This document shows positions 59,396-64,000 of a stretch of 64,000 nt of DNA, in pieces. A model generated the notes under the pieces. The model was not told where the DNA came from, ran no database searches, and saw nothing but the letters and a program-made list of their open reading frames with translations. The translations under genes and the position numbers were made by a program. Source of the DNA: Chitinophaga pendula (GTDB lineage: Bacteria; Bacteroidota; Bacteroidia; Chitinophagales; Chitinophagaceae); contig NZ_CP077769.1 in assembly GCF_020386615.1 (NCBI RefSeq), forward strand, positions 3,038,001 to 3,102,000, written 5' to 3'. Position 1 is the stretch's first letter. Each line of letters opens with the position of its first letter.

Positions 59396-60841
59396 CTATC
59401 CTTGGGTACGACGGAGCACCATCGTGCCTGCCAATGCAAATGCAGCGCTGAGCAAACCGAAGTATAGCAACCCTTTTGATAGCATGGAAATACGACCTGG
59501 ATCGGCAGTAGGCACATATACCGGTAATGTGGCATAGTCCGCCGCCTTAAATGTCCGGTCATTAAAATTGAAATCATACATGTAGTGTTTCCAGCTGTCC
59601 CGGAACACACGCACCCGCTCCCGGAAAAATGACTGATCCAATACATCCGTCTGCGCGATCCGGTTCAGTAATGCCTGCGCATATACCGATGGACTAAACG
59701 AATAAGCCCGCATCACCATCCCTAACTCTTGCTGGTACGTAGCTTCCTGCGCCGCCAGCACCCGGTCCATCCTGTCTTCCGCCAGCTGATAATAAGCCAT
59801 TGACCTCCGCATACTCAACTCGCTGGTGTCATAAGCACTTTGATTCCGGTATACAGGGTACCGCAGGTAAAAACTATCCAACAAGTCCTTCTGAGGCAGG
59901 TCCCAGGTCTCCCAGGCGATCTCCCGCTGCCGGGACGCATTTACCGCCGTATGATCTGTCGTGGCCGTCCGTACCAGCGAAAAATGCACCAGCGCCGGAA
60001 TGATCACCAGCAACAACAACCAGCTGAATAACAGTGCCACCAGATTAGTCGCCGAACTCCGGTTCCACGAGATCACAAACCAGATCAACGCCATCCAGAA
60101 AGCCAGGTAAATACCCGTAATGCCTATCCAAAATAGTAGCTCCGCCGACCGGAAATGACTGCCCGCAGGTGCCAGCAAAAGTCCGGCAAATGTCAGCAAC
60201 AACACACCGGCCAATAACAATAGGTAGCGCAATAATAGACGGAACAGTAACACACACACAACGCCTCCTCCCTGTATCGTCAGCAAGGCCAGCGTCCCTT
60301 GCTCCTTATCCAATGATAATAACTGGTAACTAAAACCGATCGCCAGCAATGGCAACAAGTAGATCACCAGGAAAGCCAGGTCGAAATTGCCGGCAACCAA
60401 CTGCTGCGGATTGCTGATCTTTTCCTCCGCAGCCTGATAGATATCTTTGATCCGCACCGGGTAATAAGCATTGGCAATATCACTCACCCCTATCGACAAG
60501 GCACTGAATGCCGCCGCCTCCTGGTGCGCAGTACGATATAACCGGTATTCCACCACCGCCGGCGATATAGCAGCAGCATAATCACTCTTCCCTTGTGCCG
60601 TAGTCGTGTCGGCAGATAACTGCCCGTAAAGCTGATCGTATCGCGACCGGTAATCCTGCCGCAAACTATCCATCACCACCATCCGCTGCATCGCTACCGA
60701 ATGCCCATAAAACAAGGCATATCCGCCCGTCAGCAACAACACCGAAAGGATCACCAGCAACGTGTAACTACGCAATACGCCCTGCCACTCGTAGCGCAAC
60801 AACCAACGGCTACTATGCACAAACTGCTTATAAGATGCCAT
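59396..60841 (-). CDS. DUF3526-type ABC-2 permease (second)
   Basis: 481 residues: TM1 near residue 30 (SYTLLVILSVLLLTGGYALF), a large extracytoplasmic domain of about 110 residues, five TM helices (about 155-310), a second long loop (AWETWDLPQKDLLDSFYLRY) typical of DUF3526 and a last TM with the C-terminal VLRRTQG. It forms the membrane part of an ABC-2 transporter with its neighbour at 60828. The ATG at 60839-60841 (MASYKQFVHSSRW) is chosen; it overlaps the end of the upstream permease by 14 bp, implying coupled translation. The substrate is unknown. Confidence 0.8.
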   Translation of the reverse strand: MASYKQFVHSSRWLLRYEWQGVLRSYTLLVILSVLLLTGGYALFYGHSVAMQRMVVMDSLRQDYRSRYDQLYGQLSADTTTAQGKSDYAAAISPAVVEYRLYRTAHQEAAAFSALSIGVSDIANAYYPVRIKDIYQAAEEKISNPQQLVAGNFDLAFLVIYLLPLLAIGFSYQLLSLDKEQGTLALLTIQGGGVVCVLLFRLLLRYLLLLAGVLLLTFAGLLLAPAGSHFRSAELLFWIGITGIYLAFWMALIWFVISWNRSSATNLVALLFSWLLLLVIIPALVHFSLVRTATTDHTAVNASRQREIAWETWDLPQKDLLDSFYLRYPVYRNQSAYDTSELSMRRSMAYYQLAEDRMDRVLAAQEATYQQELGMVMRAYSFSPSVYAQALLNRIAQTDVLDQSFFRERVRVFRDSWKHYMYDFNFNDRTFKAADYATLPVYVPTADPGRISMLSKGLLYFGLLSAAFALAGTMVLRRTQG

Positions 60842-62249
60842 CAACAGAGATTTTCCTGAGTAAAAACACACCGAATAATAACCACAACACAAGCGAAACG
60901 ATCGCATACCGCTGCTCCCACAACACCGCTGTCAATACAGGGGGCTGATAACGGAACACCGGCATCGACTTAAAGAAAGCAGCTTCCGTCTTCCAGCCAT
61001 AATCGCCGGTCTTACTGCCGCCATATGCCATCCGCTCATTCAGCTGACGGATAAAATCATTACGATACTGCTGCGCTGCCCGGAAAAAAGACGCGTGATG
61101 CCGGTAATCCGATCCGCAGATCGCCATCGAAAGACTACGCAGAGCCAGATAAGGGTCCAGAAAAGCCACCTGATCAGCGATCTTGTTCTGCGCCCGGATC
61201 AGCCTATCCACCTTGCCCATCTCCGCATCATAGATGCGTTGCATATAATCCTCCGCAGCCTGCATTTGTATAGCGTCAAAGTTAACCGGCAACGCCGCCA
61301 GGGTCTTCACCCCGTAACGCTGTAACCATTCCCGTTGCAGCCGCTCCTGCCGCTTACTCCTGGGATCATCCCCATGAATACCAAACTTCTCCGCTTCGTC
61401 TATCTTTTGTTGTAATACCTGCCTCGAAGGAAGCGGATAAAGCATCCCTCCGGCCGCTGCCGCCACCCGGGGCGCCAGTACGTTACCAAATAGCCAGCAG
61501 GCCAGTAACAGTAACAACACCTGCGTCCCCCGTTTTAGCTTTGCAGAAAAGAACACACATAATAACACGAGTATGCTGGTATAGGAACCGTACACCAGTA
61601 CCAACAATCCCGCTCGTATATAGTCTGTTCCCGCTGCCCTCAACCCGGTGCCAACAAACAGCAAAGGCAGGTATAACAATAAACCCAAGAGTAACAATCC
61701 ATTACATACTAAAAGGTTAAACCCCGTCTTGCCGGCCAGTAACCTCCGCTGATCGGCTCCCTGTAGCAGTAATAATTTTAATGTCCCGCTCTCCCGCTCC
61801 TGGGTATACGTAGCATAACAAAATAGTATAATGAATAAGGGAAAAAACAATCCCAGCACAGTGGCCATCGTCAACCCGCCAAAACGCAGGTAGTTATCCG
61901 CCGGCCCTACAGGCCCCGCTGCCAGCAAATGCTGCACATGGGCCTCCACCCGCATACTATAACCGCTTACCGCATTCACACCATTATCAAAACCACTCAA
62001 CACCGGTAACGGCTTGAATAAATAAGTACCAAAATGTGCCGCATCATGCGGATTCCCCGCTTTCATGCCCTCCCATTGCGAACGGAACAACGCCGTGGCA
62101 GCAGCCCGTTGCACACGCAACTGCGATGCCTCCCGCTGCGTACCGGCAAAGGCAATCCCCAACAGCAGCAATAAACATAACGCTCCCCCCACAATAGTGC
62201 GGTTACGCCACGCCGTCCGCCATTCTTTTATAGCAATCGTCTTGAACAT
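60828..62249 (-). CDS. DUF3526-type ABC-2 permease (first)
   Basis: 473 residues with the same plan as the gene at 59396: N-terminal TM (IVGGALCLLLLLGIAFAG), a large outer domain with DAAHFGTYLFKPLPVL, five TM helices including QERESGTLKLLLLQGADQRR (the cytoplasmic coupling loop shared with the partner's DKEQGTLALLTIQGG), the DUF3526 loop and a final TM. The two permeases are paralogues and probably form a heterodimer with the ATPase, whose stop is 4 bp upstream. In Bacteroidota such pairs often accompany TonB receptors. Confidence 0.8.
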   Translation of the reverse strand: MFKTIAIKEWRTAWRNRTIVGGALCLLLLLGIAFAGTQREASQLRVQRAAATALFRSQWEGMKAGNPHDAAHFGTYLFKPLPVLSGFDNGVNAVSGYSMRVEAHVQHLLAAGPVGPADNYLRFGGLTMATVLGLFFPLFIILFCYATYTQERESGTLKLLLLQGADQRRLLAGKTGFNLLVCNGLLLLGLLLYLPLLFVGTGLRAAGTDYIRAGLLVLVYGSYTSILVLLCVFFSAKLKRGTQVLLLLLACWLFGNVLAPRVAAAAGGMLYPLPSRQVLQQKIDEAEKFGIHGDDPRSKRQERLQREWLQRYGVKTLAALPVNFDAIQMQAAEDYMQRIYDAEMGKVDRLIRAQNKIADQVAFLDPYLALRSLSMAICGSDYRHHASFFRAAQQYRNDFIRQLNERMAYGGSKTGDYGWKTEAAFFKSMPVFRYQPPVLTAVLWEQRYAIVSLVLWLLFGVFLLRKISVDGIL

Positions 62250-62253
62250 AGAT

Positions 62254-62961
62254 TTATTTGTCGGCTAACATATGTTCCATATAGATCTCCTCCAGCGCAT
62301 AATGATCTACCTCGCTGGCCTGCATTACCGTCAGCAACCGCCCCTCTTTCATAATACCGATCCGGCTGGCTACTTCCCGCGCACGGTACAGATCATGCGT
62401 GGCCATCAATACTGCCCGGCCTTCCCGGCTGAACCGCTGCAGCAACAGCGAAAATTCATTGCTGGCACTGGGGTCCAACCCGGATGTCGGCTCATCCAGC
62501 AACAATGCCTTGGCCTGCTTCGCCGTCGCAATAGCAATGCCGACCTTCTGCCGCATCCCCTTGGAATAACCTTGCACCCGCCGGTGAATAGCATCCGCCT
62601 GCAAACCAGCATCCAGCAGATACCGCTCCAACTGCTCCCGGCTCGCTACCGCTCCCGTCAGCGTATGAAAAAATGCCAGGTTCTCCAGCCCGCTGAGATA
62701 AGGATACAACATCACCGTCTCCGGAATGTATGCAATAGCCCTCCGCGCAGCCGCCAAGTGCTCATGCACCGTGATCCCGTTTACCTTCGCACTGCCGGCC
62801 GATGGAGTGGTAAATCCAAGAAAACAGTTGATAGTCGTCGTTTTACCGGCGCCGTTAGGGCCTAACAAACAAAACACTTCCCCTGCTCCTACCTCCAGGT
62901 CCAGCCCGTGCAACGCCGTGTACCGCCCAAATCGCTTGGACAGCCCGATTGCTTGCAGCAT
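62254..62961 (-). CDS. ABC transporter ATP-binding protein
   Basis: 235 residues, complete nucleotide-binding domain: Walker A GPNGAGKTTT, Q-loop region YIPETVMLYPYLSGLENLAF, signature YSKGMRQKVGIAIAT (variant of LSGGQ, common in ABC-2/CcmA-type ATPases), Walker B ALLLDEPTSGLDP and H-loop MATHDLYRA. It powers the DUF3526 permease pair encoded next. It is 48 bp downstream of the small membrane-protein gene on the same strand. Confidence 0.92.
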   Translation of the reverse strand: MLQAIGLSKRFGRYTALHGLDLEVGAGEVFCLLGPNGAGKTTTINCFLGFTTPSAGSAKVNGITVHEHLAAARRAIAYIPETVMLYPYLSGLENLAFFHTLTGAVASREQLERYLLDAGLQADAIHRRVQGYSKGMRQKVGIAIATAKQAKALLLDEPTSGLDPSASNEFSLLLQRFSREGRAVLMATHDLYRAREVASRIGIMKEGRLLTVMQASEVDHYALEEIYMEHMLADK

Positions 62962-63009
62962 AATTGAATGTGATAGTCAGTAAATAATGATGGAAATACG
63001 TAAAGCAGA

Positions 63010-63387
63010 TTACATCATCGCAACAGGAGGTCCCCTGTTACTACGTACCGTATGAACACCGGTATAAGAAGAAGAAGAAAATAAAAGATAGGGTAAAAAC
63101 CAAAAGGATAATATCGCAACCGCCGGCAAGGAATAGTCAATCACGGCGTCCTTACTCAAATCATAATCACAAATAATACAGGCATGCCCCCGCTGCACAA
63201 ATGCCTCGCCCGAAACACATAGCTCCCCACCTCCTGCCAGCAATTGCCGCCAGCTCCACAACGACCGGTGCTGAGCGCCTGCATGATCATGCGTATGTCC
63301 CGTCTTCACTAACTGCACAAAACACAACACCACCAGCAGAAAGATCGCCGGCAACTGTCGCTTTATATGATATGCAGATATACGCAT
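63010..63387 (-). CDS. small membrane protein with His and CxxC motifs
   Basis: 125 residues: N-terminal TM (LPAIFLLVVLCFVQLVKTG), a His-rich stretch (GHTHDHAGAQH), Cys57, HACIICDYDLSKDA with a CxxC pair (70/73), and a second hydrophobic stretch near 85-105. The HTHDH and CIIC motifs suggest metal binding on the periplasmic side. It starts the minus-strand set ABC ATPase, permeases, TonB receptor, supporting a link of that set to a metal or metallophore. I do not recognise a named family. A TATATTTG -7 element is 4 nt before the ATG. Confidence 0.6.
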   Translation of the reverse strand: MRISAYHIKRQLPAIFLLVVLCFVQLVKTGHTHDHAGAQHRSLWSWRQLLAGGGELCVSGEAFVQRGHACIICDYDLSKDAVIDYSLPAVAILSFWFLPYLLFSSSSYTGVHTVRSNRGPPVAMM

Positions 63388-63391
63388 ACAG

Positions 63392-63399
63392 CAAATATA
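63392..63399 (-). promoter_or_regulatory. TATATTTG -7 element 4 nt before start codon
   Basis: On the minus strand a perfect TAnnTTTG precedes the ATG at 63387 by four bases, predicting a leaderless transcript for the transport set. No TTTG lies at the usual -33 distance. Confidence 0.4.
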
Positions 63400-63653
63400 A
63401 GTGTTATGAATTCAAATATGATACTTAGTTGCAATTATTTTTTATAATAATAGTTTGTGTGCTAACTACATACTCCCGTATCATACACCTGGATAAGTAA
63501 CAGTTGTCAGCTAAGAAATAGATGGCACAACATCTATCAAAACGGCAATAACGTCCGCCCTTACACGTAGCGATTGCCCGCAACCGGATACCCCCTCCCG
63601 ATCCGCCATACGAGCTGCGCAAAACATTATCCAACAAATAGTCATGTTGATTA

Positions 63654-63680
63654 AAAAAATGTTTGTAAAAAACATTTTTT
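63654..63680. promoter_or_regulatory. AT-rich inverted repeat, operator- or terminator-like
   Basis: Perfect 11-bp arms AAAAAATGTTT / AAACATTTTTT around a 5-nt centre, 26 bp before a TAATTTTG element. It could be an operator for a plus-strand promoter or a weak hairpin. Confidence 0.4.
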
Positions 63681-63755
63681 GATTAGTAATTGTAGAAAAA
63701 AGGAGTAATTTTGATTACACATTTGAAACAATAACGTAGCAGCATACACAAACCT

Positions 63756-63893
63756 ATGATACCGGGAACATTACTTTGGTACACCGCAGTACCTGGGGAA
63801 AAAAGTAATCTTCTTCTTGACGGTTTGCCAATGATTTGCTCAACCCTTTTTACCCTGGTCATTAAAACGAAGAATTGCAAAATTACCCACTGA
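63756..63893 (+). CDS. possible 45-residue small protein
   Basis: ATG at 63756 to TGA at 63891-63893. The translation starts MIPGTLLWYTAVPGEKSNLL and has two Cys near the end; no signal peptide, no leader-type double-Gly site, no recognised family. A -7-like TAATTTTG is 42 bp upstream. It may be chance. Confidence 0.2.
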   Translation: MIPGTLLWYTAVPGEKSNLLLDGLPMICSTLFTLVIKTKNCKITH

Positions 63894-64000
63894 CAAATTC
63901 AAATTTAGTCTGTGAATAGCCATGTGTAACAACGGTTGGCAATAAGTAAGGATATCAGGCCATAGTCACACCTATGCGCGTATACCAGCTATACGGCACT

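Larger units (their letters stand above)
63400..64000. other. largely gene-free right end of the window
   Basis: Apart from one weak 45-codon frame (63756-63893) I see no gene. The interval holds a perfect AT-rich inverted repeat at 63654-63680 and a TAATTTTG -7-like element at 63706-63713. The gene served by these may lie beyond the window. Confidence 0.4.

Noticed and set aside
63425..63637. Minus-strand Cys-rich frame of 70 codons near the right end
   Set aside because: Random-looking translation, no signal peptide or promoter, no neighbours in operon distance.

Overview
The window reads as chromosomal DNA of a Bacteroidota bacterium, most likely a Chitinophaga-like member of the Chitinophagaceae. 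The grounds are a SusC/SusD pair with a starch/maltose operon, many TonB-dependent receptors, Bacteroidota-specific small families (HYC_CC_PP type, DUF6520 type), promoters of the TTTG / TAnnTTTG type, and a class I lanthipeptide locus resembling the pinensin system of Chitinophaga pinensis. I see no rRNA, tRNA, CRISPR array or intact insertion sequence.

Layout. (1) 1-12.0 kb is a copper/heavy-metal island: a TolC-type outer-membrane factor (runs off the left edge), a CusA-type RND pump split into two overlapping reading frames, a DUF3347 lipoprotein, a DUF2231-like membrane protein, a Cys-rich HYC protein, a CopZ-like chaperone and CopA P-type ATPase, then divergently a second HYC protein and a multicopper oxidase with a Met-rich linker and an extra C-terminal barrel-like domain. 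Similar AT-rich repeats lie in the two promoter regions. (2) 12-33 kb is housekeeping and accessory genes: fatty acid desaturase, Sel1-repeat protein, M28 peptidase, DedA protein, an outer-membrane barrel receptor divergent from a LytS/LytTR two-component pair, amidohydrolase, GNAT, DJ-1/PfpI protein with a Crp regulator, a GH43/117-like glycosidase, DUF4180, DUF481, Bcr/CflA exporter and a Mpo1-like protein, with a GNAT gene remnant at 29.9 kb. (3) 33-48.7 kb is a minus-strand starch/maltose operon (susC-susD-GH13-pgmB-GH65-GH13-MFS). Upstream of it sit three AACGTT-centred palindromes, a membrane glycosyltransferase-like gene and a LacI regulator. Outer GH13 enzymes cut starch, SusCD imports oligosaccharides, the MFS carrier takes maltose into the cytosol, GH65 phosphorolyses it to glucose plus beta-glucose-1-phosphate and PgmB makes glucose-6-phosphate. 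(4) 48.8-57.1 kb is a class I lanthipeptide cluster: C39-peptidase ABC exporter, split LanB (glutamylation and elimination halves), a LanC-like protein with a long C-terminal extension, and a convergent 61-residue precursor gene with its own promoter and terminator. (5) 57.2-63.4 kb, minus strand, holds a TonB-dependent siderophore-type receptor, two DUF3526 ABC permeases, their ATPase and a small Cys/His membrane protein; this could be a metallophore or peptide transport unit, or immunity for the lanthipeptide.

The most unusual points are the LanC-like protein, in which two of three zinc-ligand positions are replaced and a winged-helix-like tail is added; the split CusA; an antisense-capable 32-bp copy of desaturase sequence upstream of the peptidase gene; a diverged intergenic repeat family; promoter -7 elements placed 4-6 nt before start codons (predicted leaderless mRNAs); and a change in GC-skew sign near 26-31 kb that suggests a replication terminus.
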